Source of the DNA: DAOTWP01 sp034435675
GTDB lineage: Bacteria > Chloroflexota > Anaerolineae > Aggregatilineales > Phototrophicaceae
Assembly: GCA_034435675.1 (NCBI GenBank)
Contig: DAOTWP010000035.1
Span: forward strand, 5,792 to 69,791
Length of the DNA: 64,000 nucleotides
Direction: 5' to 3'
In this document: piece after piece, positions 1 through 8,731 of the stretch
Layout of the letters: each line of letters opens with the position of its first letter
How positions within the stretch are numbered: the first letter of the stretch is position 1
The notes under the pieces: model-generated
What the model was told of the DNA's origin: nothing
The model's database searches: none
The model's input: the letters and a program-made list of their open reading frames with translations, nothing else
Made by a program: the position numbers and the translations under genes

Positions 1-1590
1 CACCGTACAGGTGTTGCTGCCACCGCGGGCAACAGCATTGCAGGTGCCCAGGCGTATATCGCCATCGAAGATGCTGAACTGCGCGCTGCCACTTGCCGTG
101 TACCAGAACAGGCTGTCAAACGGCAGGGTGGTTGAACTGTGAACCGATGTGCAGTTCGCCGGCGAATTGGGCGGTGTCATGCCCTGGCGTACAATCCGCA
201 CACATTCGCCAGGCGGAATGATTTGCTGCGGGATATTTAATCCTCGGCTGGTGAAGGTTTGATCATCGCGGATGAAGCGCAGCGTTTCGACCAACAGTTC
301 ACTGGAACTGGGGTTGATGATAAATAATGAGTTCGCTTCGTAGATGAACTGTACGATGACTTCACCGGCTTCTGTGGTGGCGCCTGCTGGTGGATTAACC
401 CCGTTAGCACTCACATCCTGGGTGCCGTTGCTCTGTTGTGTGCTTTCTGTCGTGCCTATGGTGCCGCCGTTGCCTGCAGATGCTGCCAGCACGGCGACCA
501 CCGCCACCAGAATGACTAACCCACCAACAAGGGGGAAGGCAACTCCCCGGCGTTTGCGTGGCTGCTTTGCCTTCTGCAAGCTGTCCGCTCTGGGCGGCGT
601 GGTGCGATCATCCTTCATGACCGACTGCCCAGACTTCGAAGCGGCAGACCGGTTGCGTTTGGGGGTCACGTCCATGCTGCTCTTCAGTGCCGCTGCAACC
701 CCCTCGCGCAGGGGTTCCGAAGGCGTTGGCGCAGTATTGACAATGCCAAAACCACTGCGCAGCACCTCAACAAATGCTGTCGCCGAGTTATGCCGTTTCT
801 CCGGTTCTTTTTCGAGCGCGCGCAGCAGTTCTTTTTCGACTGCTGCTGGAATCCTGGGGTTAATGCTGCGTGGCTTGGGCGGCGGGTCGCTTACATGACT
901 CAGCGCGATCTCCATCGGGGTATCGCCTGTGAACGGGGTTTGTCCGGTGAACAATTCGTAAGCCACAACTGCCAGTGAGTAGATGTCGCTTTGCGGCACT
1001 GCCTTTTCAGACGCAATCGCCTGTTCGGGCGCAATGTAGCGCGGGGTGCCAAACGCGGTGCCCATCGTCTTATCCACCGACTCCGCCAGCACCAACCCGA
1101 AATCGGTCAGGATAGCCCGGTCGTTTTCTTCGGAAATCAGGATATTGGAGGGCTTGACGTCGCGGTGAATGACCCCCTTCTGGTGTGCATGGTCGAGCGC
1201 GCTGGCAACTTGTTCCAGGATGCGCAGCGCCCGCCGCGTATCCAGCAGGCGGTTGTGTTCCGCTGCCGTACTCAGTTCCGAAGCAAGATCGTGTCCTTCG
1301 ACATACTTCATCGCCAGGAAATAGACGCCATCCTGTTCGCGGAACTGGTAAATCGGGATGATATTTTCATGATCAAGCGCGGCAATAGCTTTTGCCTCGC
1401 GCTCGAAGCGCCGTGCAAGCTGTTTGTCAGGGTCAGGTTGGTCTTGCAGCAGCACCTTTACGGCTGCCTTGCGTCCCAGGTTCGCATCTTCTGCCTGGTA
1501 GATACGCGCCATCCCGCCTGTTGCCAGCACGCCAGTGAGTTTATAATCGCCTAGCTGTTTGCCGACCAGTTGGTCTTTCTTCTTTGCCAC
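1..1590 (-). CDS. Membrane Ser/Thr protein kinase (PknB-like), C-terminus cut by window edge
   Basis: Hanks-type kinase that would phosphorylate Ser/Thr on cytoplasmic partners such as FHA proteins. The GTG at 1590 sits about nine bases after AGAGGA, and the frame stays open to base 1. The kinase domain spans residues ~15-280: glycine-loop GGMA (25-28), AVKVL with Lys45, catalytic HRD (142-144) in IHRDVKPSN, DFG (163-165), and APE (187-189). A basic Lys/Arg stretch (~341-348) precedes one membrane helix (~350-372). The outer part starts Gly/Thr/Ser-rich and contains several Cys; it is not a PASTA repeat in the visible portion. All catalytic residues are present, so it should be active. The next gene upstream, a receiver/roadblock protein, lies 169 bp away on the same strand. 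The many FHA domains at 55-60 kb are plausible readers of its activity, but that link is inference. Confidence 0.93.
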   Translation of the reverse strand, partial: MAKKKDQLVGKQLGDYKLTGVLATGGMARIYQAEDANLGRKAAVKVLLQDQPDPDKQLARRFEREAKAIAALDHENIIPIYQFREQDGVYFLAMKYVEGHDLASELSTAAEHNRLLDTRRALRILEQVASALDHAHQKGVIHRDVKPSNILISEENDRAILTDFGLVLAESVDKTMGTAFGTPRYIAPEQAIASEKAVPQSDIYSLAVVAYELFTGQTPFTGDTPMEIALSHVSDPPPKPRSINPRIPAAVEKELLRALEKEPEKRHNSATAFVEVLRSGFGIVNTAPTPSEPLREGVAAALKSSMDVTPKRNRSAASKSGQSVMKDDRTTPPRADSLQKAKQPRKRRGVAFPLVGGLVILVAVVAVLAASAGNGGTIGTTESTQQSNGTQDVSANGVNPPAGATTEAGEVIVQFIYEANSLFIINPSSSELLVETLRFIRDDQTFTSRGLNIPQQIIPPGECVRIVRQGMTPPNSPANCTSVHSSTTLPFDSLFWYTASGSAQFSIFDGDIRLGTCNAVARGGSNTCTV

Positions 1591-1759
1591 ACGCGCAGTC
1601 CTCTTGCCTTTCGGAATGGAGGGGCAATGGGGCAGTGATCTCCCATTCCCCTAAATTAACCAAACGCTACCGCTGATGGGCGGAACAAAACGCAGAGGCG
1701 ATACCGCAGAAGTGAGGCAGCGCGCACCGGACTGAACTGAACTAGTGCCGAGTCATGCG

Positions 1760-2950
1760 CTACGACTTTAGCAATCCGATAGCATTTGCTTCGTCCCAGG
1801 ACAATTTCTTGCCATCCTGCTGGTTTTCTTGCGCTAGTTTCGCCAAATTTTCGGGGTCGAACAAATCACCCAGATCCGACTCATCAATATCGGACAGGCG
1901 CTCAAAAATGCTCTCATCAAGGTCGGCAATCGGCTGTAATCTGACCGGCTCCGGCTCTTCGACCACTGGCTCGGCGAAGATTGCTGCTTTTTCGAGCGGG
2001 GTCACGTCTTCGGCGACGATCTTCACTTCTTTGGTGGCGCGCTTCTCTGCTTTGCGCCCTGCCTTGCGGGTTTTCTCTTCTTCATCAATATCCGGCGGCG
2101 CGATAATGAAGGCAGACGCGCCAATGATGCCGATTAAGTCTTCGCATGCCTTACGCCCGTAGCGGTTGACCGCGCCGAACTGCCGCGCGCCAATTTCACC
2201 ATCAAAGACAAGGCACATAAAATGGTGCAGCCCGGCAGACAGAACAAAGACATCGTAATCTTGCCCATCAAAGTATTGCAGCGCCGAGCCTTGCCCGCCG
2301 ACCATTTCTTTCATCTGGATGATGGTGGACATAATCGGCAGCAGCGCATTGGTCATCTTTTCAAGGTTCATTGAACTCGTCGCGCCCTGTGCCAGCAGCA
2401 CCTGTCCGTCACGACTGGCGAGCACAATCGCCATCGCGGGCAGGTCGCGCAGCAACCCATCGGTCACAGCGCGCGCTTTCTGCACATCCAGCGTCGGGAT
2501 GGGACCCATATCTGCTGTGCCGACGCTGCCCACCCCGGCAGGGACAGCATACATGGCATGGTGCATATCTTCGCCATCCAGCCCCGCTAGCAGCACGCGC
2601 ACAAACTGCTGAATGTCAACCGGACGACTCATATAGACAAAGGGCGACTCGGCTGTAGTTTCATCATCCAGTTCATCAGGATCATCCAGATCGCCCAGAA
2701 TGATCAGCCCGGTTTTTTCAGATAGCTGGCGCACCCGCAGCACCAGTTCCAGCCCGCGCATCGTGGCATCCAACTCCCATGCGCTAATCAGTAGATCCGC
2801 GCCCCCACGCTGCATTTCTTCCAGAGCTTCCGGTCCATTGGGGACATCAACAATCCGTACCGGACGGTCAATCAGGTCAATGGCAGCACGCATAATACGC
2901 GCAATCGTCCCGGTCGGATCTGCGGTGATAACGCGCGGCATAGAAGGCAT
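1760..2950 (-). CDS. Degenerate response-regulator receiver plus roadblock/LC7-like protein
   Basis: No enzyme activity is predicted; this looks like a cytoplasmic signalling scaffold. Residues ~5-110 have a CheY-like fold pattern, but the phospho-acceptor Asp position reads Ala (LLISAWEL) and the conserved Lys reads Arg (YMSRPVD), so phosphorylation is unlikely. Residues ~150-270 resemble a roadblock/LC7 domain, as found in partners of MglA/Rab-like GTPases. The tail (~285-396) is highly charged. I chose the ATG at 2950 because AGGTGG lies eight bases upstream; an in-frame GTG at 2974 is possible but has no such site. It lies upstream of the kinase gene on the same strand. A degenerate small GTPase gene occurs at 46.6 kb; pairing is speculative. 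Confidence 0.8.
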   Translation of the reverse strand: MPSMPRVITADPTGTIARIMRAAIDLIDRPVRIVDVPNGPEALEEMQRGGADLLISAWELDATMRGLELVLRVRQLSEKTGLIILGDLDDPDELDDETTAESPFVYMSRPVDIQQFVRVLLAGLDGEDMHHAMYAVPAGVGSVGTADMGPIPTLDVQKARAVTDGLLRDLPAMAIVLASRDGQVLLAQGATSSMNLEKMTNALLPIMSTIIQMKEMVGGQGSALQYFDGQDYDVFVLSAGLHHFMCLVFDGEIGARQFGAVNRYGRKACEDLIGIIGASAFIIAPPDIDEEEKTRKAGRKAEKRATKEVKIVAEDVTPLEKAAIFAEPVVEEPEPVRLQPIADLDESIFERLSDIDESDLGDLFDPENLAKLAQENQQDGKKLSWDEANAIGLLKS

Positions 2951-3017
2951 ACGATTTTCCACCTGACTATTCACTCAACAAATGTCCACCCAACGTGAAC
3001 AATGGTTCGTGCTTGCC

Positions 3018-3046
3018 ATTATACTGCAAAACCACACCGGACATAA
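3018..3046 (-). promoter_or_regulatory. Candidate sigma-70 promoter for the receiver/roadblock gene
   Basis: Reading the minus strand, a perfect TATAAT (3023-3018) is preceded by a 17-base spacer and a weak -35 (TTATGT). It lies about 70 bp before the start at 2950. The rest of the 2951-3262 gap holds no open frame of note apart from the terminator at 3165-3196. Confidence 0.45.
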
Positions 3047-3164
3047 ACCAACTCGTAACAGGAATTTATGCGAATTTTGCAGGTTGCTCACCATATCTCT
3101 AGTATACCGCAATCCCAGCGTTATCATTGCGCGATGATCTTAATTTTTCTTGAATTCAGCCGGG

Positions 3165-3196
3165 AAAAAACACAAAAGGGGATTTAAATCCCCCCC
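3165..3196 (-). terminator. Rho-independent terminator downstream of the four-helix membrane protein
   Basis: A self-complementary 16-base core (3178-3193, GGGG-ATTTAAAT-CCCC) is followed on the minus strand by a T-rich tract (bases 3177-3165). The placement fits the end of the gene that stops at 3263. The core also resembles the palindrome family seen at 13.86, 49.86 and 51.47 kb. Confidence 0.6.
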
Positions 3197-3262
3197 TGTC
3201 TCGCCTCATCAAACGCAATAGTGCCGCTATGGGCAGATCGGGACTGCTCAGCGCTTCGCGCC

Positions 3263-3679
3263 TCAGGCAGCGGGTGCGCTGACCGCAAACGACCAGCCCT
3301 GCGGCAGAACCAGCACGCCGACGATCACCAGCAGCAGGGTAATGACGATGATGGCAATGCCCATGCGGTAGCGCAGCATGTCGTCGCGCTTCTTGAATGG
3401 GATATACATGTGTGCCGCCACCAGCGCCAGTGTCATGATAATCAGATGCAGCCAGTGATAGCCCTGTAGAATCGGCAGCGCATAAACCAGAAACAGCAGC
3501 AGCCCCAGCAGCCATTGCAGCCCGACGAGGCTGCTAAAGGCGGTCATTAGACGGTGGGTTGTTTGCGCATAGGGGCGGCGCTGTAGCAGCCCCAGCAGCA
3601 GCCACGCGAGTGCCAGCACCGTGACTGCCACCACAAGCCAGCGGACACCGGAATGCGCATAATACAAGATTGGAGCCAT
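3263..3679 (-). CDS. Small four-helix membrane protein of unknown function
   Basis: The 138-residue product is almost entirely membrane-embedded, with helices at about residues 12-32, 45-65, 72-92 and 105-127. His residues occur near helix ends (YAHSGVRW at 7-14, then THRLM, HWLHL and AAHMY). This pattern recalls small b-type-cytochrome-like membrane proteins, but I cannot prove haem binding. The ATG at 3679 is preceded by AGGGAGAGG about six bases away, a strong ribosome site. It lies 58 bp downstream of the P-type ATPase gene on the same strand and may share its transcript. A terminator follows at 3165-3196. Confidence 0.75.
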   Translation of the reverse strand: MAPILYYAHSGVRWLVVAVTVLALAWLLLGLLQRRPYAQTTHRLMTAFSSLVGLQWLLGLLLFLVYALPILQGYHWLHLIIMTLALVAAHMYIPFKKRDDMLRYRMGIAIIVITLLLVIVGVLVLPQGWSFAVSAPAA

Positions 3680-3737
3680 CTTCTACCTCTCCCTTTAATG
3701 GTAAGCAGCAGCGTGCCGGATAGTCTGCACGCGCTAT

Positions 3738-6185
3738 TTAGGGTTCAACAACCTTCCACAGCATGTTGATCTGCCGCCTGCTGCGCATCAGAATTTCCAC
3801 CAGCAGCACATTCAGCAGGAACAATGCCGTAATCAGCAGCACTGTGTGCAGCGTGGGGCGCACAAACGTAAAAATACCCGGCAGGGCATAGAGTGCGAGC
3901 ATGCCAAACAGCGCGAAGGTGCCTGCCAGCAGCGTACTCCACTTGTGCTGCCACAGCGTGCGCGGGCGCAGCAGTTCAATGCCCTGTGTATTCCAGAAGA
4001 TCAACAGCCCGTAAAGCAGGGCAAAGCAGGTCAGCGCGCTGCGGGCGGCATCCCAGCCCAGCCCGGCAAGCTGGTAAACGACAAAATACAAAAACGCCAT
4101 ATGCACCGCCCCCAGAAACCCGCTGACGATGACGTAATCGAGTACATCGCGCCGGAAGCGTTCCATAGGGGCGGGTTTGAGCAGCCCGAAGCCATACAAG
4201 CCGCCGTGAATGTTCGCGGTGGTAAAGGTCACCCAGCTAATCTGCACGGGCGTAATCGGGAAGGGCAGCGTCATCATGCCGACCAGCACAAACAGCAGCG
4301 TAGCGTAGGCGTTTTTTGACAGGAACAGTTTGGTCGTGCCGTAAACCGTCTGCGTGATTTCTTTGCCTTTGGCAAATGCCAGCGGCAGGGTGGTCATGGC
4401 GTTATTGAGCAGGATAATATCGGCAACATCTTTGGCGATCTGCGCGCCGTTATTCATCACCACCGCGAGGTTGGCGGCTTTCAGCGCGGGCACGTCGTTG
4501 ACCCCATCCCCAACCATTGCCACGTATTCGCCTTGCCGCTGTAGTGCGTTAATCACCCGGCGCTTGCCATCCGGCGAGATGCGCGCGAACAACTGCGCGT
4601 CCCTGACGATGCCGTCCAGTTCGCTGTCGCTCAGCGCGTCCACCTGTTCGCCAGTATAGGCGCGGTCTACAGTCATGCCTGCCTGTTCGGCAATGGCTTT
4701 GACGGTTTTGACATTGTCGCCGGAGATGATTTTCAGCCCGACCCCCAGATTGCGGAAGGCGTCGAGGGTTTCCTGAATGTCGCCGCGAATTTGGTCGCTC
4801 AGCACAATCAGCGCCAGCGGCTCCAGTTTGCCATCCAGTACTGTATTGTCCGGTTCGCCGTTCATCCGCGCGAACGCCAGCACACGCATACCGCGTTCCG
4901 AATACTCGTCAACGGTTTGCAGGGTTCGCGGTCCGCTGCCGTTGCTGCTGTGGATCAGCAGGCGTTCCGCCGCGCCCAGCAGCAGCGTTTCATCCTCATA
5001 GACGATGGCACCCCATTTGCGCGCCGAAGTAAACGGAATCTCGCGCACTTTGCGGCGCACACTCATCGCGTTATTCTCGCTCAACTGGTGGTGGGCATAC
5101 TGGCTGATCGCGTGGGCGGTTGTGTTCTGGCTGGCAAGGCTGCTAACATATTCGTAGAGCAAACGTCGGGTTGTGGGCAGGTCTGCGCCCAGCGGGATAA
5201 TCTCCTGCACAGTCAGTTCGTTGCGCGTCAGGGTGCCTGTTTTGTCAAAGCACAGCACGCTGGCATAAGATACGGACTCGACGGCGTTTACGCGCTGGAT
5301 CAGGGTCTTGTGGCGGCTGATCAGGATGGCGCCGACGGTCAGCGACAGCGTAGAGACCAGCACCAGCCCCTGCGGCACGAGGCTGGTGATAAAGACCACC
5401 AGATCGCGCACGATGTCAAACAGCGTTTTGTCGTGCAGCCCTGCGGAAATCATCAGCATCGGGCCAAGGATGAACATCAGCACGATAGACAGCTCGACAA
5501 ATGCCGCCACACGCAGCTGCGTCGGGGTCAGAATACGTTTATAGGCTTTGGCAATGCTGGTCAACTGGTTGATGGCGCTGTCTCTGCCGACCCTGGTTGC
5601 CTGCACCAGCGCCGCCCCCGCAAGGCAAAACGAACCGGAAGTTACTTGATCTGCTGCATCCTTGTAAACCGGGTCGGATTCGCCGGTAAGCTGCGATTCG
5701 TCCATTTCCAGCGAGTCGCTGGCGACCACCACACCATCCACCGGCAGCAGATCGCCAGGGGACAGCGCAAGGATGTCATCTTTGACCAGTTGTTTGGCGG
5801 GCAGGGTGACCAGCCTGCCCTCGCGCCAGACATGCGCCTCGCGTGCTGCCAGCGTTGCCAGTCTGTCGAGCTTGCGTTTGGCGCTGATCTCTTGGAGTGT
5901 GCCGAGAATTGTGTTGGTGACGACCGAAAACCCGGCAAAAAACAGGGTCGCCCAGTCCTGAAAGAAGAAGACGAATACCAGCAGAATTGTCAGCGAGACA
6001 TTGAACAGGTTGAAGAAGTTATCGCGGATGATGTCCCAATAGCTGCGCCCGACACGCGGCTCAAAGGCGTTGGTTTCGCCGCGCCGGATGCGTTCCTGCA
6101 CCTCGGCGCTGCTTAGCCCTTGATGTGTCAGACTTCCTGTAGCAGCTTGGTCTCGCGGTTGTATGGCGGTCATTGAAACTTCCAT
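3738..6185 (-). CDS. HAD-type cation-transporting P-type ATPase (CtpE-like)
   Basis: ATP-driven cation pump of the inner membrane. All core P-type motifs are present: actuator TGES (167-170), phosphorylation site DKTGT (314-318), and the hinge GDGVNDVPAL. Membrane pairs flank the actuator domain, and about six helices end the protein. The TM4 region reads LVPQGLVL, close to the PEGL of CtpE/calcium-type pumps but with Gln for Glu, so ion specificity is uncertain. The length of 815 residues is normal. I start at the ATG 6185 (AGGG six bases upstream) rather than the in-frame start at 6290, which would overlap the upstream glycosyltransferase. A second ATG at 6173 is equally usable. No metal-binding N-terminal domain is seen, which argues against a copper or zinc pump. 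Confidence 0.9.
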   Translation of the reverse strand: MEVSMTAIQPRDQAATGSLTHQGLSSAEVQERIRRGETNAFEPRVGRSYWDIIRDNFFNLFNVSLTILLVFVFFFQDWATLFFAGFSVVTNTILGTLQEISAKRKLDRLATLAAREAHVWREGRLVTLPAKQLVKDDILALSPGDLLPVDGVVVASDSLEMDESQLTGESDPVYKDAADQVTSGSFCLAGAALVQATRVGRDSAINQLTSIAKAYKRILTPTQLRVAAFVELSIVLMFILGPMLMISAGLHDKTLFDIVRDLVVFITSLVPQGLVLVSTLSLTVGAILISRHKTLIQRVNAVESVSYASVLCFDKTGTLTRNELTVQEIIPLGADLPTTRRLLYEYVSSLASQNTTAHAISQYAHHQLSENNAMSVRRKVREIPFTSARKWGAIVYEDETLLLGAAERLLIHSSNGSGPRTLQTVDEYSERGMRVLAFARMNGEPDNTVLDGKLEPLALIVLSDQIRGDIQETLDAFRNLGVGLKIISGDNVKTVKAIAEQAGMTVDRAYTGEQVDALSDSELDGIVRDAQLFARISPDGKRRVINALQRQGEYVAMVGDGVNDVPALKAANLAVVMNNGAQIAKDVADIILLNNAMTTLPLAFAKGKEITQTVYGTTKLFLSKNAYATLLFVLVGMMTLPFPITPVQISWVTFTTANIHGGLYGFGLLKPAPMERFRRDVLDYVIVSGFLGAVHMAFLYFVVYQLAGLGWDAARSALTCFALLYGLLIFWNTQGIELLRPRTLWQHKWSTLLAGTFALFGMLALYALPGIFTFVRPTLHTVLLITALFLLNVLLVEILMRSRRQINMLWKVVEP

Positions 6186-6243
6186 TATTCCCTGCTGGTT
6201 ATGCAACAATCGCTGGTCTAATTGACGCCGGGATGCGACGGCA

Positions 6244-7530
6244 TCATCCACGCGCTGCCTGGTCCCCCTGCCATCTGCGGTCTGTAGCACGCATCAGCCG
6301 CCAGCCATCGTACATCACTGCCGAGGCAATGCTTGTGCCTGTTGCGTAGACCTGTGTCATGCGGGTGGGACGCAGTTCCGGGCGCTGATTGATGCAGTCA
6401 GCGTATGCCGCTTCCGTCTTTTCGATCACGACATCCCAGTCGTAAATCTGGACGGTTTCCCGCGCTGCTGCGGTCATCTGTGCATAGTCCGGCGCTTCCG
6501 CGACGGTGCGCACAGCGTGCGCAAAATCCTGCGGGGCGGTGTCTTTGGGCAGCTGCCTGCCTACCCCAGCATGCACCAGTTCGTCAATCGTTTCGTTGCT
6601 CAAGCCCACCACCGGTGTGCCAGATGCCAGCGCTTCGATCACCGCAAGGCTTTGCACCTCCAGCAGCGAGGCGGACACAAACACATGCGCCTGTGCCAGC
6701 AGCGCGGGGATGTCCTGCGGTTCGACACGCCCGGTGAAGCGCACAGTGTGCAGCCCGTGTTCGGCGATGTACTGTTCAATCTGTTCGTGATAGGCAGGAT
6801 GCCCGTTATAGCCAACCAGCGTCAGCCGGTAGCGTTCGGGTAGATAGCGCATCACACGGACGAGATAATCCTGATGTTTGCGCGGCATGATGTGCCCCGT
6901 GAACATCAGCTCTATCGGCGCGGTTTCAGCGGGCGGTTCGGGCGTGGGCAGCGCGTTGAACAGCCGCAGGTTGCGCCCGTTGTGAATACGGTAGACCCGC
7001 CCCTGATACCCCAGTCGCTGAATATCATCCAGCGCGGAAGCGTTCAGCGCAATAACGGCGGAGCACTGGTTGCAGAAGTTGCGCACCAGCGCGACAAAGG
7101 GCGCGGAACGTTTGACATATTTTGCCAGCCCATAACCTTCCGAGAAATCGCCCAACCGGGTGGGCAGTTCGTGCGCCGTGTAAATGAACGGCACGCGGTT
7201 GCGCAGTGCCCAGACCTGCCCGGCAATGCCCAGCAGCAGGTATGTGTGGGTATGCACAATGTCTGGCTGGAAATCATCCAGAAAGGCATACAGCTTGCGC
7301 ACATTGGCGCGGGACAGATTCGCTGCCGTGACTTCTCGCTCACCGGCGCTTTGCATCGTAAATCGGCGCAGCCCGTCCGCGTTGGGGGGGTGCAGGTGCG
7401 TTTCATCGCCGGGGCAGATCAGCACCACCTGATGCCCGCGCCCGGTGAGCGCCTGTGCCAGTTCAACCGCTACGCGGTTTTCGCCGCCAACGCTGGTTTC
7501 CCGAAAAGACGAGAGAAAGGCAATTTTCAT
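6244..7530 (-). CDS. GT4-family glycosyltransferase
   Basis: Cytoplasmic GT-B glycosyltransferase that would move a sugar from a nucleotide donor to a glycan or lipid acceptor. The N-terminus (MKIAFLSSF, then VGGENRVAVELAQAL) is the typical acceptor-side Rossmann start. The donor half begins near residue 215 (ELMFTGHIMPRK) and carries the family E-x7-E region near residues 295-305 (LLEVQSLAVIEALASGTPVV). The final ~40 residues are basic and unrelated to the fold. It is divergent from the methyltransferase/GT39 pair across a 235-bp spacer, so the region looks like a surface-glycan locus. The exact donor and acceptor cannot be read from the sequence. Confidence 0.9.
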   Translation of the reverse strand: MKIAFLSSFRETSVGGENRVAVELAQALTGRGHQVVLICPGDETHLHPPNADGLRRFTMQSAGEREVTAANLSRANVRKLYAFLDDFQPDIVHTHTYLLLGIAGQVWALRNRVPFIYTAHELPTRLGDFSEGYGLAKYVKRSAPFVALVRNFCNQCSAVIALNASALDDIQRLGYQGRVYRIHNGRNLRLFNALPTPEPPAETAPIELMFTGHIMPRKHQDYLVRVMRYLPERYRLTLVGYNGHPAYHEQIEQYIAEHGLHTVRFTGRVEPQDIPALLAQAHVFVSASLLEVQSLAVIEALASGTPVVGLSNETIDELVHAGVGRQLPKDTAPQDFAHAVRTVAEAPDYAQMTAAARETVQIYDWDVVIEKTEAAYADCINQRPELRPTRMTQVYATGTSIASAVMYDGWRLMRATDRRWQGDQAARG

Positions 7531-7647
7531 GAGGCTTTGGATTTCCTGTCGTTAACGCTGATGTTGATTATTCCACACCTGACGACGACGCGCTATCCTC
7601 TGCCGGGACGGCGGTCTGTGCCGGGGGCAGCGGCGGCAAAATCGCGG

Positions 7648-7676
7648 TTGTCCTGCCCGTTAAAGGGCGTTAGAAT
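7648..7676 (+). promoter_or_regulatory. Sigma-70-like promoter for the methyltransferase/GT39 pair
   Basis: TTGTCC (7648-7653), a 17-base spacer and TAGAAT (7671-7676) form a good vegetative promoter reading toward the methyltransferase. The expected start near 7684 leaves both the GTG at 7709 and the GTG at 7766 available for translation. Confidence 0.55.
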
Positions 7677-7765
7677 GTGCCCGGTTTACACCCTGGTGTT
7701 TTCACCCGGTGACACCCTGCGCCCGTATTCCCGGTGCGCGGCAGTTTCAGGAGCCGTTTCTAACA

Positions 7766-8731
7766 GTGGCAGAAAAAACAACCCTTCCCAAAAACGCCGT
7801 TCGGCAAGCTGCCGCAGGGCACAGCGCCGCACCGCGCGTGCGCCATGACGTTAACCGCCAGCATGTCCCCTGCAATTTGTGCGGCAGCGAAGATCGCGCC
7901 CCCTACTGCGCAGAAAACGGGCTGGGGCTGGTGCAGTGCCAGAACTGTGGTCTGGTGTATGTCAGCCCACGCCCGGAAGCCAACGAGCTGTATGCGCTTT
8001 ACGGCGAAACCTATTTTCATAATGACGATTCCGGTGTTGTCGGGTATACCGACTATATCCGTGATGAACCGAACATCCGCAAAACCTTTGCCGGGCGACT
8101 CAAACGACTGGAACGCTTTATTCAGCCCGGCGGCAAAGCGCTTGATGTGGGCTGCGCGGCGGGTTTTTTCCTCGATGAGGCACACAAACGCGGCTGGAAA
8201 GTACACGGTATGGATGTTTCCGGCTTTGCGGTGCAGTATGTGCGCGAGCGCTTTGGGCACGATGTGCGGCACGGCAGTCTGCTGGACCTCGATTACATGC
8301 CGGAAGCGTTCGATTTGCTGAGCATGTGGGATGTCATCGAGCATGTGCCTGATCCCCACGCCTATGTGCAGCGTGCGGCGCAGCTTCTGCGGCAGGGGGG
8401 CATCTTTGCGCTGGCAACGCCCGACGTGGAAAGCCTGCCCGCACGGCTGGCTGGCAGGCGCTGGGTCGGCTACAAGCTGTCCGAAGAGCATGTCTACTAC
8501 TTCTCGGTGCGCACCCTGCGCCGCATGCTGGATGAAGCCGGCTTTGAGGTGATTGATGTGCGGCATGTGGGCAAGTATGTCACCCTGCGGTTGTTCGTGG
8601 ACCGGCTGGGCATGTATTTCCCCTGGCTGGCGCGGGTCCTGGCACTCGGCGAACGCCTGTTTAAGCTGTCCGAGCGCGCTTTGTATGTCAATCCCTATGA
8701 CATCGTCTCCATCACTGCGCGCAAGCGCTGA
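7766..8731 (+). CDS. Class I SAM-dependent methyltransferase with N-terminal zinc-ribbon
   Basis: Likely methylates a sugar, lipid or related metabolite; the acceptor is unknown. The N-terminus carries two CxxC pairs (PCNLCGSE and QCQNCGL) that form a treble-clef-like metal site common in sugar C- or O-methyltransferases. The SAM site is ALDVGCAAGFF, followed by the acidic GMDVS and the motif-4 region DLLSMWDVIEHV. I prefer the GTG at 7766, which has CAGGAG upstream at slightly long spacing; a GTG at 7709 would add 19 residues with no ribosome site. The 3' end overlaps or abuts the GT39 gene, so the two are probably co-transcribed. Confidence 0.88.
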   Translation: MAEKTTLPKNAVRQAAAGHSAAPRVRHDVNRQHVPCNLCGSEDRAPYCAENGLGLVQCQNCGLVYVSPRPEANELYALYGETYFHNDDSGVVGYTDYIRDEPNIRKTFAGRLKRLERFIQPGGKALDVGCAAGFFLDEAHKRGWKVHGMDVSGFAVQYVRERFGHDVRHGSLLDLDYMPEAFDLLSMWDVIEHVPDPHAYVQRAAQLLRQGGIFALATPDVESLPARLAGRRWVGYKLSEEHVYYFSVRTLRRMLDEAGFEVIDVRHVGKYVTLRLFVDRLGMYFPWLARVLALGERLFKLSERALYVNPYDIVSITARKR